Positions 45,518 through 58,719 of a stretch of 64,000 bases of DNA are shown piece after piece. The notes under the pieces are model-generated. The model was not told the DNA's origin, searched no databases, and saw only the letters and a program-made list of their open reading frames with translations. Source of the DNA: Jacaranda mimosifolia (taxonomy: Eukaryota > Streptophyta > Magnoliopsida > Lamiales > Bignoniaceae). The DNA is taken from assembly GCA_018894105.1 (NCBI GenBank), contig CM032131.1, positions 7,962,501 to 8,026,500 of the forward strand, read 5' to 3'. The stretch's first letter is position 1. Each line of letters begins with the position of its first letter. A program made the position numbers and the translations under genes.

Positions 45518-48500
45518 TGTAACACCCCTAAAATTCAGTATTTTGAACAAATAAGGATTTAGAAATCAAAATATCGATTGATCGGATTTTAAGGCTTGAG
45601 AAAATAAATTTGTTTGGACTTGATTGTCCAGTAACAGAAATTCTGGGGGTCAAAGTGCAAGAAATAGAAGTTGGAGGACTCAATTGAAGGCCAGGGACTA
45701 AATTGAAGGTGGATGAAACTTTTGGGGTGGAAATGAAGTCGGCCAGAACCTTTGGGGCTGAATTGAAAGGGCCGAAAAATATATTTATATATATAGTTGA
45801 AGGACTCATTTTTGTTAAATTCTCAAAAATGGCCCAAAATTCCCTTCACCGACAAATAATCGGAAATTGACCGCGAAACCCAAAACAAAGACCATATTCA
45901 GGCTCCTCTCAGCTCAAGGAGCAAAAATATACCAAGTTTTACCCAACACCACCGGCGGAATGGCCGGAAAATCGAGCTCGATGGCGAGCTCGAGGTGGGT
46001 TGGCTGTTCTCTGGCATTCGGCTGCGGAAGTGGATTGGAGTTGGATAGGTTTTGGTCGCTGAGCTATGGGTAAGCTGATGGTGGCGCTAATTTGGTGAAA
46101 CGGTGACCGGTGGTGGTGGAATTGAAGGTGGCGGAGGACGGTGGCGGGTTAGGGCTTGGCAACGGTTTTGGGCTAATTGACCGGCCTACAGTGGTCTGAA
46201 TCAGCAATTGATTGGGGGGTTGTGATCGCCTCAAAGAGGCACGCCTACTGGTGGTGGCGGTGTCCATCGACGGCGGCGGCGTATGGCGGTCCGGTGGCAG
46301 CGCGTGATGGTAGGCTTCTGGGCAGTTTGCTAGGAATCTAATTTCGGACTCGTTTGGACTAGTTCCGATGTGAGACTGGGTCCCGATTCGACCCAATTTG
46401 GGTAAATTTCAATAATCAAAGTTTGATTCGATTAAATTATTGAATGTAATTGGATTTTCGGATAGAGTTGATTGCGATTAGAAATAAGATTGTTAAACTA
46501 TGATTTAGCCTAAGGTTATAGATTAATCTTGTAATTCATATGGTATTGAATTTATTCGACTCAGATGAATTATCAAATTATCGTTGAGACTTTAATGAGA
46601 TATTAACAACCAATTTATTGGTTTGTCGAGTTAAGGACTAAGATAAGTGGTTACCTTGCACAGTTGAGTGTAACATGCAATTGAGAATTATGACTGAGAA
46701 ATCATAGTCAATATTGGGTTTAAGTTATGTATTCTGAACTTTAAATCAATTGGAAAACAAGGTCATGGACTGTTTAAACCTCTAAGAATCATCGAGACTA
46801 TGTTGGAATATCCTTAAGTTTGATAATGACATTCGTTATATTAAAGGTTCAGATTCAGAAGGTTTGATTGTGAACTTATTCCTTTGCTAGGTGACGAAGG
46901 AGTAGGTCCCACAGATCAGTAGACGGCCGATTGTGGTTCCTTTATGAGATTTTTAAGGTGAGGATCTGTTAATCTGGCACTCTTGTACCTATCGATTTTA
47001 TTGATAAATCCATGTGAGGGTTTGTATCGACTTGATTATCATATTTTGTGAATTATTGTTGCCCTTGTGAGGGATCTGCCAATTGGTTATCGATTGTATG
47101 AGCTTATTCAGTATCTGACGTTGAACCCGTTAGGTTCTGCTAACTAGATATTTGTCTTGATTAATGTGCTTGATTATCGAACCCTGTGAGGTTCTTCTAA
47201 ATTATAAACTATTTGGTACATTTCTATACTTTCCTGAAAATAACTGTTTTTCAGTTGAACTTTGTGAATTTCTTGGAACTTATAAACTCTATTTAAAGTC
47301 AATTGTTCAAGTGTGTTGTTAATCGCCTTGTTGGCAAATTGTTAAACTGTTATGCCCTATTGGCAATTGAACATTGAAATCTTGACTCTTTTAAATATTT
47401 TGTTCGGTTAGTACTATAAGATATATGCCAGGCAGAGCAAAGGGCCACACTAGTTGATAGTGCATGTCTAGTGGGAGGCTCCTCTTGAGTCTGTTACAGA
47501 GCAAAAAGTCACACTAGTCGACAAAGCATGTCCGGTGGGAGGCTCCTCTTTGAGTCTATTACAGAGCAAAGAGTCACACTAGTTAACAGTACATGTCCAG
47601 TGGGGGCTCATCTTAAGTCTATCCCCATAGCACCTCTGTATTTCAGTGCTAGACCTATTCGCGTCAAAAGTTCTCTTAAATTGTTTATGTTCCTTAGTTA
47701 TTGGAATAGGCCTTGTCGGCCGCTATTGGAAAATATTTTACCTTGAAAATGGCAATATGGTAAAGTTCTGAAATGTTCATGTTATTGCTTGAAAAGTTAA
47801 ATTCTTATCTATTGGCATTATATCTTTTCAAGCCATGGGATGCCATGGGCGGTTTTCAACTCATGGGACGCCATGGGCGATTTTCACCCGAAGGGACACC
47901 ACGGGGGTTTGGGCCCAGGGGCTAGGTCCGAAAGACGGCCGGGCGGAATGGACCAACAGACACAGGTCTTACGGCTAGTACCCACTTACGATCCTCACTT
48001 ACAGCTACTTGGAGGTAGCAAACTGTAAGTGACGGGATCCAGCATGTGACCGGCCATGCCATATCATCAAGTTATTACCCGCCGAGCTGAGTGCTCGAGC
48101 AATGGGGCGATAAAGAAGTCTTGTTTATACTGTATCGATGCTCGGTACTTGCAATTATAATTTGATTCAGGAGTAATAAGGTTAGAATGGCCAACAGTCT
48201 GTCAAGTTCGATATCATTTGTGCCATGTACTCTATTGATCATGTTAAAGAAATTCTTGCCTATTACCGAATTCTGTTCCTATTGAAAGGTCTTGCTTATT
48301 ACCGAAGTTACATTTGATTATTGTCTCAATAGTTTCCCTTCGCATCTTATCATTTCCTTTTCTCTCACTAAGTCCTTTGGACTTACCCTCGTTTATTTTG
48401 ATTCTCTCAGAAAGGGATTGGACTCCTGACAGGATATGAATATTTTGTAATCAGTCGAGCGTTGAATGTGTGTGTGGAAATTATCTTGTTGCTAAGCATG

Positions 48501-48871
48501 GACTCAAGACGCTGTGATATATCATGTTGATATGGTCGACTTAAGGAATGTAAACATTTTGTTATGTAATAACGTGAATCGTGGCATTTGCTTAATTGAC
48601 TTGTGAGTCTATTAGGTCTGAAATTCCGCTGCTCTGATAAGTTGGATTCGAGGTTTTGTAGCATGTATTTGATATATGTGTTGTATGTTATAGGATTGTT
48701 TAAAGGTTGAAATTTTTGTCTTATGACATGTTTGTTAAATTTGGAATCCGCTGTTGTTTTTGATGAGTTTGAAACATTTGATTATGGACTATCAATTGAT
48801 TTGTAAGTTTAATTTAAGATTGAACTGAGTAGCGCCTCAGCCTAGGTGCTGTCCTGAGTGGGGGCATTACA
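45518..48871 (+). mobile_element. TE8: solo LTR of a large gypsy (Tekay/Del-like) family
   Basis: 3354 bp starting TGTAACACCCCTAAAATTC and ending GGGGGCATTACA, with perfect 5-bp target duplications CAATA (45513-45517 and 48872-48876). There is no internal domain, PBS or PPT. A second copy of the family lies at 49752-52600 in reverse orientation. The TGTAACACCCC start and long length resemble LTRs of Tekay/Del chromoviruses; that lineage call is from memory and moderate. GC-rich stretches such as GGTGGCGGAGGACGG (about 46128) mimic short reading frames but are LTR sequence. It arose by recombination between the two LTRs of a full element. Confidence 0.82.
47434..47627 (+). repeat. Minisatellite (3 x ~64-65 bp) within solo LTR TE8
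   Basis: Three head-to-tail imperfect units starting AGAGCAAA at 47434, 47498 and 47563, each with GTCACACTAG/CCACACTAG, CATGTC(T/C)(A/G)GTGGG and GGCTCCTCTT. Unit differences show they are not freshly duplicated. Confidence 0.85.
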
Positions 48872-49199
48872 CAATATCTAAACTATAGCTAAAATTAAAT
48901 AAAATAATTTTTTAAATTTAAAATTATTACTCGATACAATGGATGGATTAAAAGTAGTATTAACAAATGCCTTAATCAAAAGATTTAGTAAACAAAGAGA
49001 TAATTGAATATGTAAAAGAACTATACAAATTCAAGAAAATTATTTGGTGTATTAATTCTATACAAACTATAACTGTTCCAACAAATTATATATTATTATA
49101 TTATGTAATTTTTTGATTAGTCATATGTATCAACTTTCATTCTTTTTTTTTTTTTTTTTTTGGAGATAAAATGTTGAGCTTTTATTAATTGGAATCAAA

Positions 49200-49740
49200 A
49201 GTCAAAGCCTAAGCAATTGCAGCAAATACATCAGTATTAGAATTGGATAAAATTACAACACTCTTGGCAATGAAATGAGCATATTGATCGACAGCCCAAG
49301 GGACATCTGAGAACGAGATGGTTTTCATCTAACTCAGGTACTCCTTAGCATCCGAGATAAGCAGTTCAACAACAGATAATTTGGAAGAATTGTTTCAAAG
49401 AGCATTTATCACGGAGAGGCAGTCACCTTCAATTACTACATCAGACCATGATGAAGTTTAACACAGTTCACAGGCTGTCTTTGCTGCATAAACTACAATA
49501 GCTTTAGATTCCAAAGGAACATTCACTACTCAAGATAACCACTTGGTGCATTGGCCTCAATAATCACGAACTATGACTTCAATACCAATGGATTGAGTAT
49601 TATTAAAAATAGTTGCATCAAAGTTAATCTTAAATTGATTCAACTTCAGTGCTATTTAAGACAAACACTGCAAGCCAAACAACGCTCACCACAGAAATTG
49701 AGACGGTATTTTGAACATCAATGAGAAAAGATTGTGTAAA
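49200..49740 (-). pseudogene. TE9 C-terminal RNase H (RVT_3-type), decayed
   Basis: The minus strand reads VVIEGDCLSVINAL then NNSSKLSVVELLISDAKEYL (about 49440-49330), then VPWAVDQYAHFIAKSVVILS, equivalent to the E-x-D and N-x-x-A-H-x-x-A-K motifs of plant LINE RNase H domains. A stop interrupts after NAL. It is separated from the rest of the LINE ORF by TE10. Confidence 0.78.
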
Positions 49741-49751
49741 CATAATGACAT

Positions 49752-52600
49752 TATAGCGCCCCTACTCGGGATAGCACCTAAGCTGAGGCACCACTCTGAT
49801 TCAGACTTAAATCTCATACATAATTCTAATAATAGGCCCATCAGAAAAAAAATTCAAAATTTTCAAAGATAGCAACAAGCTTCAACCTAAGCACGTCTTA
49901 TAAAAGTACAAATTTCAAACCATCACAAGTTCCTCATTTATCTTTTGATACCTACTACAATTCATAAGTCCAAGCCAGACATCTCACAACACCTCCAAGT
50001 TTTCACTAAACATAAAAGTGATCCATACACAAGTTTAAGCACCTATTCTATTACAAAACATATTTACATCCTTCCAAGCCTGAAGTACAAGATCATCACC
50101 AAAACCTGTCTGAAAATGTCAAGAGATATTGGGGGTAAGTCCAAAGATTTAGTGAGGGATAACTTACGAATAACAGAAGAGATCTATCGAGGAAGGTTCA
50201 ACTCAATAGATCATCAATTAGATATACAGAACATGACAGATTCAGAATCAAACAGTAAACATAGCAAAACAGGAAACACACCTGCCTTATTGCTCCAAGA
50301 CAGATTTCAGACAGACAAAATTCAGATAGGCAAAACAAACCCAAAGTATATGCATTCCAAGAAAACTATAGACATGCATTGCAGAATCACCTTATTCCAG
50401 TCAGACAAATAGTTTACCTAAGTGTAACAGATTGGTATATGGCGGATACCCCTACGAACCGTATAGTGCACCACAGATGCCTAGGGGAAGTCCCTAGCAC
50501 ACTGCTGATACCTAGGGGAGAGTCCCTAGCGTACCACTGACACCTAGGGAAAAGTCCCTAGCGTGCCCCACAAAACCAAACATTTCGCTCGGATCAGCCC
50601 TTGGCCCATATTTTCTCCATACATATGACAGAATTCACAACCGTTTGTGCAAATGCCCAGGGGAAAGTCCCTAGTGCACCGCCAGTTCCCAAAAAAAAAT
50701 AGTACAAAACAGAACAGAACAGAACAGAAATGTCGTTAAGGCAACATGATAGCAACAATAGATTTAGATAAGCCAACATGGTAAAATAAAGCTGTACAGA
50801 TAAACAAATATGCCGGTGAGGCAACAGAGAACGGCACAGATCAATACATGTACGAGACAAACAGACAGATAACCGAGATACAGATAACATATAAAGTTCT
50901 GGGCGCCAGAACAGATAGAAACAGAATCGATATCAAAGATAACCCTCACAGGGGTGCTTAAACAAGATAACAGATAACAAATCAGAATTCTAACACATTT
51001 TAGATTTCAAACAAACGGAGTACAGTACAGAAATAGAAAACCCACATAGGGGCTTATCACAAATAACAGATAGTTAGGAAAGGTGCCAGATTGGCAGACC
51101 CTCACCTCTTGTAGTTTCAGTAAAACAACCACAGCCCACAATCTACTGGTCGATAGGATCCACTTCTTCGTCACCTAGTCAAAAGAATATTTCCAAAGTC
51201 AAATTCCTATTCAACTTTAGTGACCTTCTAGAATTGCATCATAAGTACTCTAACATTAATAACTTATTAATCAACATGATGATATAGGCTCAATAGGTAG
51301 TATCTACACAAAGTACTCCAATAAATCGATTATTCTAGAATTTATCACGAAGTTCTATATCGGTCCCATAAATAACATGATACCTCATTCTTAACTACAA
51401 AGTCGTATCATATCATTATCCTACTCAATCCATACCAAATAGTCCAATCTCTACAATTAATTAATCTTAGTCAAATGCCACTTAGTCTCATTACATAATC
51501 TTTAATACCATTATTAAATCAAATTTTGGCATTTTGCATGATGTGTCCGGGTCCACTATTCAATATTCCTTGCATGGGAATCTTGCACACCTATATATAG
51601 ATATATATCAATTATCCATATCATCAATCTTGACATGAAATACAAAGTTTCCAAAGGTAAGGTGTACTATATACATATACATGTATATATCAAGTACAAC
51701 CAACTAAATCCAAGTTTGCTACCGGAGTTTCGAAACCACAAACCGATGACATAGGTTCGTTCGTTCTGTCGAGAAGGTGAAATGCCTCTCCGCCGCCGCT
51801 GGAGAATCTTAATGCCACAACCAATCTACTCCTCTCGAACTCCTGAATCCAATGCCGCCTCTAGTTTCAAGTTTCACAGCCTAGATCACTTTCAATCGAG
51901 CTCAACAATGTCTAAATGGGTCTCTCGCCACCGTGCTCCGATCACCCTTTTTCATCACCACCGCTGCGCCAAACTCACATGCAGCATTGTTTTCAACTTC
52001 TCCATGCGTGAGGGCTTCCGAAACCCGTGCCCAGAAACGAGCTTAGGCCGCCGTTCCACCATCGCCCGGTGACCTACCGCCCGTTCAACTGTGCATGTGG
52101 TGTGCGAATGTAGCCGAAGGTGTGGGGAGTATTTTGGTTGGTTTGGTTTGGTGAAACGTGGTCACCGGAGGAAGATCACCGGGGGAGAAAATGGTGGTCG
52201 TGGGTGGAGGAGAAAAGGAATAAGAAAGGAAAATGAATACTCCAAATGATGTTTGCCAACATTTTCAAAATCCAATTTTTCCATTTTGCAAATTGGCCCC
52301 AAGATTTCCAATCAGGCCCAATTAGATCGTAGAAATTTCTAAAAAATACAACTTTGACCCTGTTGACCGAAGTTCTTCCATGCAAACCCCAACATTTCAA
52401 AAAGTGTTCAATTAGATTTTGATAAATTTCGAATTGACCCCAAACTTTTAAATTTTCTAAAAATTGAAGTTTTCTTTTTAACAAGTTGACCACCAAAATT
52501 TAATAAAATAATAAATTAGCAACTATAACATAAGATTCATAAAATTTAAATATATTAAAATTAAATTCTATAAATCATGAAAATTTTTTGGGGTGTTACA
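49752..52600 (-). mobile_element. TE10: solo LTR, same family as TE8, inserted in TE9
   Basis: 2849 bp on the minus strand, starting TGTAACACCCC (52600) and ending GGGGCGCTATA (49752). It is flanked by perfect 5-bp duplications GACAT (49747-49751 and 52601-52605). Its last bases differ from the standard TTACA end. Homology to TE8 is visible at both ends: TGTAACACCCC at the start, and CCTCAGCTTAGGTGCTATCC against TE8's CCTCAGCCTAGGTGCTGTCC near the end. It is about 500 bp shorter than TE8. It splits the LINE between zf-RVT and RNase H, so it is younger than TE9. Confidence 0.85.
50470..50578 (-). repeat. Short tandem repeats (3 x ~31-32 bp) within solo LTR TE10
   Basis: Units with CTAGGGGAAGTCCCTAG (itself palindromic) start at 50481, 50512 and 50544; a diverged copy lies near 50655-50680. 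The repeats sit at about the same place in the LTR as TE8's 64-bp minisatellite but have a different sequence. Confidence 0.8.
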
Positions 52601-52609
52601 GACATCCAT

Positions 52610-55190
52610 AGGGGCCCAATCTCCTTTCCCAAATTTCTGGTGGTTATGCCGATACCATAAACTACAACAACAAAGAAGGAAATTTCCAAACATATCATTA
52701 TCAACACTTTCAAATACTTTCCAAAACCACAAATAAATTAAACTAGTCTCTTGGTGAAAATAAGAGAGTGGAATATTAGATAGAGCCCAAACCTGATGAG
52801 CGAAGCGGCAAAAGAGAAGGCAATGGAATGAGTCCTATTCAACATTTCCACAAAGATCAAAAGATTTGAAGAAATCCTTCAGTGAACCAAAGTACAATTG
52901 GTGGGCAGGATATTTTGAGTAGCACGCCAAGCAAATAACTTAAGTTCTAGAGAAATTTTGCAAGCCCAAAATAATCTAAAATCTACCATTCTTGATCTAT
53001 TAGTCGAACCTCCAACAACTTCATCTAGTTGATGTTTTCTGGAATAAGCGACTTAACAGTGAACATTCCAATCTTTGAATAGTGCCAAACAAGTTGATCC
53101 TTATTATTCCTCCCATCGACTGGTATCACAAGAATAGCATCCTTCTCCAATTCTATAAAAATTGCACTCACCAATTTCACATTCCTACATCCAGACTAAT
53201 AAGCAATGAAATATTAGCATAAAAAAGGAGAATTTGAGGTGGAGAGAAAACTCGAAAAGATGATTGATGATGTATCCATATATCGATCCAGATATACAAT
53301 TTCGATCCGTTACCTACTATCCAATGAAAACTATCTCGAAGTAAGTTTAGTGCTTCCCAAATTCCTTTTCATGATAATGAAAATGTGGATCCTAATGGGG
53401 CATGAAGAACATTAGAAGCTGGAAAGTATGTTGCCTTGAAAATTCTAGAGATCAACAGATTAGGTCTCATGAGCATTCTCCAACCTTGCTTGGCTAAGAA
53501 GGCCTTATTGAACAAACGCAAGCCATGAAAACCCAACCCCCTTCATGCTTTTTAAACCCAAGTGCCTCCTATTTCAATCAGTAGATTCTTTCTTTTTATT
53601 ACCCCACTAGAATAACGCAATCATGGATTTAATGTTCCGAACAAGCCCATCAGGTAACCTGAAATAGCTCACAGCATACATAGGGATTGCTTGAGCTACT
53701 GCTTTTATAAGAGTTTCTTTACTAGCTTGAGATAGAGTTTTTCCTGACCACCTACTAATGCAATTCAAAACCATATCTTGAATATAAGCAAAAATCTCCT
53801 TTTTTGTAAGTTTTAAACTATAAATAGAAGCCCCAAGTATTTATCATGCTTGTCCATGAGTTGCATCGTAAGAATATCCTACACTCTATCTTGATCAATT
53901 AAAGTCATATTATTGTTGAAAACAACTCAAGATTTCCCAATATTAATCTACTAACAAGAAGCTAACTCATACAACTAAAGAATACCCCTGATAATATGGG
54001 TAGCAGATTCCATCCCTTGACAGAACACCAGAGTATCATTTATGAACAATAAATGAGAAATCTTTGGAGCATTGGGACAAATGGAAACTCCCTCAATCAA
54101 GTTATCATCCTTTTTTCTATAGAGCAATGTACTAAAAGCTTCAACACAAAAGAGAAATAAATATGGAGAAAGTAGATCCCCTTGTTGTAATCCCTAACAT
54201 GGATGGAAAAAACCAATCTGATTCCCATTCATGACAATAAAATAGGAAACCATCGTAACTCGTGTCATGATTAATGCCACAATCTTATCATTGAAACCCA
54301 GTTTAATTAACATCTGACAAAGGAAAGGCCACTCAACTTTAGCATACCTTTTGGTTATGTCAAGTTTGATACCATATGCCCAACTCTTCCACTGTGCCTC
54401 TTCTTCAAAAAGTGATTCACCTCGAAAGCCACCAACACATTATCAATAATTAGACGAGTGGAACAAATGTGGACTGCGTTTTAGCAATAATCGAGTCCAT
54501 ATGAGGTTTTAAATGATTAGCTAGCATTTTGGAAGCAATCTTGTACACAATTTTACTTAAACTAAAAGGCTGAAAATGATAAAGAAGTTCAAGAGAAATC
54601 TTTAGAATGAGAATTATATGAGTCTAGTTATACTTTAGATCGAATATGCTTTCATTTAAGAATTTTAGCGAAAATGAGATCACATTGCCGCTAATAATTG
54701 CCCAAATTTTCTAAAAAAATAAAATTGACATACCATCCGGACCCGATGACTTAAATGGACTCATCTAAGATAAAGCATAGGCTACATCTTCAGTTGTGAA
54801 TTGTTCAAGAAGCATCAAGTTCATTCTCTCATAAAACTTTTGTCTAAACACAACTCAAAACAACATTGATATTCTCCTCTATAAGGCAACGAGATCGAAA
54901 AAGATCATGGAAATAATCCAACACCGTAGTATCCATCTCTGGACCTAAATCCCACCATTCCCATAACATTTTTTCATGACCTGTGATTACATTATTTCTA
55001 AATATAGTTTTGTTGCCTTTGAATAAAAGAATCTTGTGTTTCAATACCCATCTTTCAACCAATGTGTCTTTGATCTTTGGTGCCAAATTAAATCCTCCTT
55101 ATTCAACAGGTCTTCAAGCTCAACCTGTAATTTTGAAATCAAATTTTTTGAATGTTCAGTAACAATAGCCTTCGATAAATCCTCAATTTA
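52610..55190 (-). pseudogene. TE9 reverse transcriptase and zf-RVT region, decayed
   Basis: At 54844-55086 the minus strand reads HKILLFKGNKTIFRNNVITG then LDYFHDLFRS, the segment before RT in plant L1. Further motifs appear at about 54100-53990: FINDTLVFCQGM, where the catalytic box FADD has become FIND. After that comes the region IVTRMVSYFIV / QGDLLSPYLFLFCVEAFSTL around 54260-54140. The end (about 53000-52620) corresponds to the zinc-binding RT linker. Stops are numerous. Confidence 0.8.
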
Positions 55191-56115
55191 ACCCTAAATA
55201 TCTTGAATCCCACATTTCACTAAGCTAAACTCATTCATGTTCCACCTAATCAACCCGAGAAGGCAATTCTTAGGTGCCTCACCAATGTTATCATTTCCAT
55301 GCTTGGAGTTCGGTGAAGACCAATGTTGTTCAATAATTCTAGCAGGGTTATCACTCTTAAGCCACATAGCCTCAAATTTGAAATTACACTTAGTTTTACC
55401 ATACATAATAGGAACCTTGTGTTCAAACTCAATTAATAGGGGAACATGACTAGAATTTCTTCCAAATAAGTGACGAACCTGATTATATTAAAAAAATTTA
55501 GTCCAACCAGGTGTTGCACAAGCTTTATCTAGCCTTTCTCGAATGGTAAACGGGGCTACACGATTATTATACCAAGTGAACAGAAAACCCACAAGCTCAA
55601 GATCATGAAGGTTCACATCCCTAGAGCCTCTCTGAATACGCGAGCTCGACTATAAGAAATCCCACCTTGTCCCTATTTCCTCTTATGAAAACACTTTATC
55701 AAAATCTCTAATGCAGATACAAGGAAAAGATGATGAGCATGGTAACCATCTCAGTAAATCCCAAGTAAAAAAGCAATGGGAAGCATTAAGTCCTCCATAG
55801 ATCCCTATAAAACCAAAAACCCACATCATTCTTATCACTGTATACAGTAACATCAATATGATATATAGGCATACCGTTAAGCAAGACTAGAATATCTTTT
55901 CTCCATGAAAGCGCCAAGTCGCCAGACCGACTACATGCATCAACAGAAATACCAAAGAAACCAAATTTATCTCGAATTCTTTCCATTTTCCTCAAATTTA
56001 ACTTGGTCTCAAAGAGGAAGACCAAGTGGAAACGATGATGATGAATTAATTCACCTAATTTACTAACTATCCTAGAGTTCTCCAAACCTCAACAACCTGC
56101 TGAGGCCAATCATTT
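55191..56115 (-). pseudogene. TE9 apurinic-type endonuclease (EEP), decayed
   Basis: At 55786-56085 the minus strand reads ENSRIVSKLGELIHHHRFHL, VFLFETKL (catalytic Glu of the EEP fold), then FFGISVDACSRSGDLALSWR and GFWFYRDLWRT. This is a typical plant L1 endonuclease N-terminal half. The second half (about 55780-55190) continues with frame changes. Confidence 0.85.
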
Positions 56116-57763
56116 TGGTCGACGGGACTGTGAGACAGTCTTCCCTATTGAATAGGTCTTGTCAAAATCACCTTAAACTTCTTTGCGGAAACCTTTTTGT
56201 AAGGCTGGTTTCTTCATTCCTCATCCTCACATATCACCAACGTAACCCTCTATGTTGCTATATTGTGATTTTCTTTCAGTCAGCTACCCCTGTCTCCAAG
56301 CTTTCTCTCTTGGCTTTGCAATCTCTGTTGTTCTTATCGGAGTTAATTTCCAACAGTATGTCCACCAGATTTAGGACGGATCCCTCTATGTTGTTAATAG
56401 TGAGAGTGGTAGTGTCATCAACAATTGATATAGCATTAGGATCAGGATATATATATGGATTATTAAGGCACGGTTTGATAAGATTTGTAATATCCTTAAG
56501 TAGTCCACAAATAGGATTTGGACATTTCCCAAGCCCAGCTAGAGGAACATTTAGTCCACTATTATAGTTTTAGGCCCATTTACAGGATTGTGGTCAGAGT
56601 CCAATAAGAGTAGTCCTTATTATTAGCTGAACTGGGTAATCCATGAGAGGTAGCATTGACAAATTTATTTTTAGCAATATTGCCCAAGGGCACTCTCTTC
56701 CCGTTAGTATTGATATTTCTTGTAAAACCTCCCCCCAACATTGGAAGATCCACCAGTTGAATAACTTATTTCAATGTATTTTTCTGGCATATGTGCCAGA
56801 TGCATAGATGTATTCGCAGGAAAAATGAGCGCAGTGGAAACTCCATCCTTTATACTGACTGATTCGCCCTTGACCATGCACTATATTATAGTGTTGATTC
56901 TCTGGCTTAGAGCGCTCATCATACTGAAATTTGCAATCCCTTAACACATGTCCAAGCATTCCATAAATGTAACAAAATTTGGGAAGGGGCTCGTATTGGA
57001 ATTTGATTAAGAATTCCTCCCTATTGCTTCCAGACAAACTCAACACACGAGTTAAAGGTTTCAGAACATTAAGGCTGACATTTGTTCAAAAACAATCACA
57101 ACCATTGCATCTATAAGAATCCATATCAACATCCTTGAACACTCCTTTTCTGTTGCCAATCCGACGAACCACTTCATCATGTTGGGGAATGGTAAACTCT
57201 AGCATGAATTTGTAGTGATCGAGATTGATGGTGGAAGGATCTTGATTTTTTTCAACCTCACTAAGGATAAGAACATTTTTATCAAAAGACCATTGACATC
57301 CATGAAAAGCTTTTCATATCTCTAATGTGATTAAAGGAGAAAAGGATTCTTGAATTAACAATATGCATGCTTTACATCAACTTCTTATTCCGGATTTATG
57401 ATCCGAGTAACTATCGTACGGAAAGCTTCGAAATTATAAGATTTTGATGCTGGTAACCTCCCAACCAAAACCAACTCTTGATTTATGGCCTCGTTATTCC
57501 ATTTTTCATTAGAGACAATCATAATATCACTTTCGCCTTCAGTGAGGACAAGATTCCAAGTAAGTTTGTTTAGGCCGATATCTATATAGTTTGATAAACT
57601 ATGAATCCAAAAGATGAAGTAAAAGGGTAATGATAGAACCGAGAGAAAAAAGAAAATACTATGGAATCGAACTCCAGGAACGAAGTTACAGAAGCCTCCA
57701 ATTAATGGAGATGAAAACCCTCAAGGAGAGAGGCAGCTTACTCCTAAGGAGACACAGATTATT
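56116..57763 (-). pseudogene. TE9 5' UTR and gag-like ORF (DUF4283/zinc knuckle), decayed
   Basis: At 56771-57046 the minus strand reads LIKFQYEPLPKFCYIYGMLG then HVLRDC, a CCHC knuckle in which the second Cys is Tyr. It is followed by FQYDERSKP, as in plant L1 ORF1-type proteins. The preceding region (57050-57600) corresponds to the DUF4283 part in broken frames. The 5' end at 57763 is fixed by the target duplication. Bases 56116-56770 are a linker without domain. Confidence 0.75.
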
Positions 57764-58719
57764 TATCAACTTCTATTCTCACTTGTGTTACCTTTTAAAA
57801 TTATACCCGACCAATTTGAGTAATTGAAGGATATTAAATTTTAATGAATTATTTTATTAAATGTTACCTTATTTATTTGCATAAATTAATTTTAAGTTTG
57901 AAAGTTCATAAAATGCATTTATAAATAGTCAATCAATACCACTATTCTAAGAACAAAAGACATTAAATACATTTATGAATATTCAACATACAAATAAGTT
58001 TTTTTTAAAAATAAAAAGGTTCAAAAATATAATAAATTAAAATTTGATCAAAAAAGGACATTAATTAACGTCAAGCATTCCTCATTTCTATATTAAATAG
58101 TATATGCATAAATAAGTCTATATAGTTGTTAAAAAAGTTTATTGTGCATTCTTTTAATAAAGCTTGTTCGAAATTACATATAGATATACTACTATATGAA
58201 GTGTTATCTACTATCATGGGAAAAAAATAATATTAGTGACGAAATTAAATAGAATTTTAAATATTAAAATTATCATTAATAAGATGTATTAAGTAATAAT
58301 AATTTATTATTTTGTCACAATAGCAATATTTTTATTGAGAATTATGGCATTTCTACTTCCATGACCAAGTACTTGGTATTTTTTTGAATTATAATTAATA
58401 TCTTATTAGGTTCAACTATTCAAAATCTACAATTAATTTGTATATTTTAAGTTGTTGTTATTGATAATTAGTAATTTGTATATGATGATATTTAGTGCAA
58501 TAAAATTATCACTAAAATTTGTTATAAGTTCTGTTGCCATAATACATATTTTACTAATTACTAATACTAACAACTTAAAAAAATTAATGTTAGTCTTCTG
58601 AAAATCCATATTATGAGTTATTACAATAAAAATCTTTTTATCGTTTAATACATATATCTAGTGATAATTTTCACATTATTATTTGGTATATTGTTATTAT
58701 CTTTTTGTTGTGGTGGTAT

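Larger units (their letters stand above)
49144..57763 (-). mobile_element. TE9: LINE-1 retrotransposon, interrupted by solo LTR TE10
   Basis: Minus strand. The poly(A) tail is the T-run at about 49144-49161. Flanking target duplication TATCAACTTTCATTCT (49128-49143) / TATCAACTTCTATTCT (57764-57779) matches at 14 of 16. Without TE10 the element is about 5.8 kb, near full length for plant L1. From 5' to 3': gag-like protein with zinc knuckle (about 57600-56770), endonuclease (about 56110-55100), RT (about 55100-53400), zf-RVT-like linker (about 53400-52610) and RNase H (49200-49740). Many stops and small frame changes show long decay. The gag-EN-RT-RNase H order fits the plant L1 class with C-terminal RNase H. 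Confidence 0.88.

Noticed and set aside
46064..46396. 110-codon minus-strand open frame, Pro/Thr/Ser-rich
   Set aside because: It is the complement of GC-rich LTR sequence (TE8); frames there stay open because of base composition.
49945..50412. 155-codon plus-strand open frame
   Set aside because: It lies wholly inside solo LTR TE10, is antisense to it, and has low-complexity Lys/Ser/Thr composition with no domain.
56115..56567. 150-codon plus-strand open frame
   Set aside because: It is antisense to the LINE linker between gag-like and endonuclease regions and has no domain.
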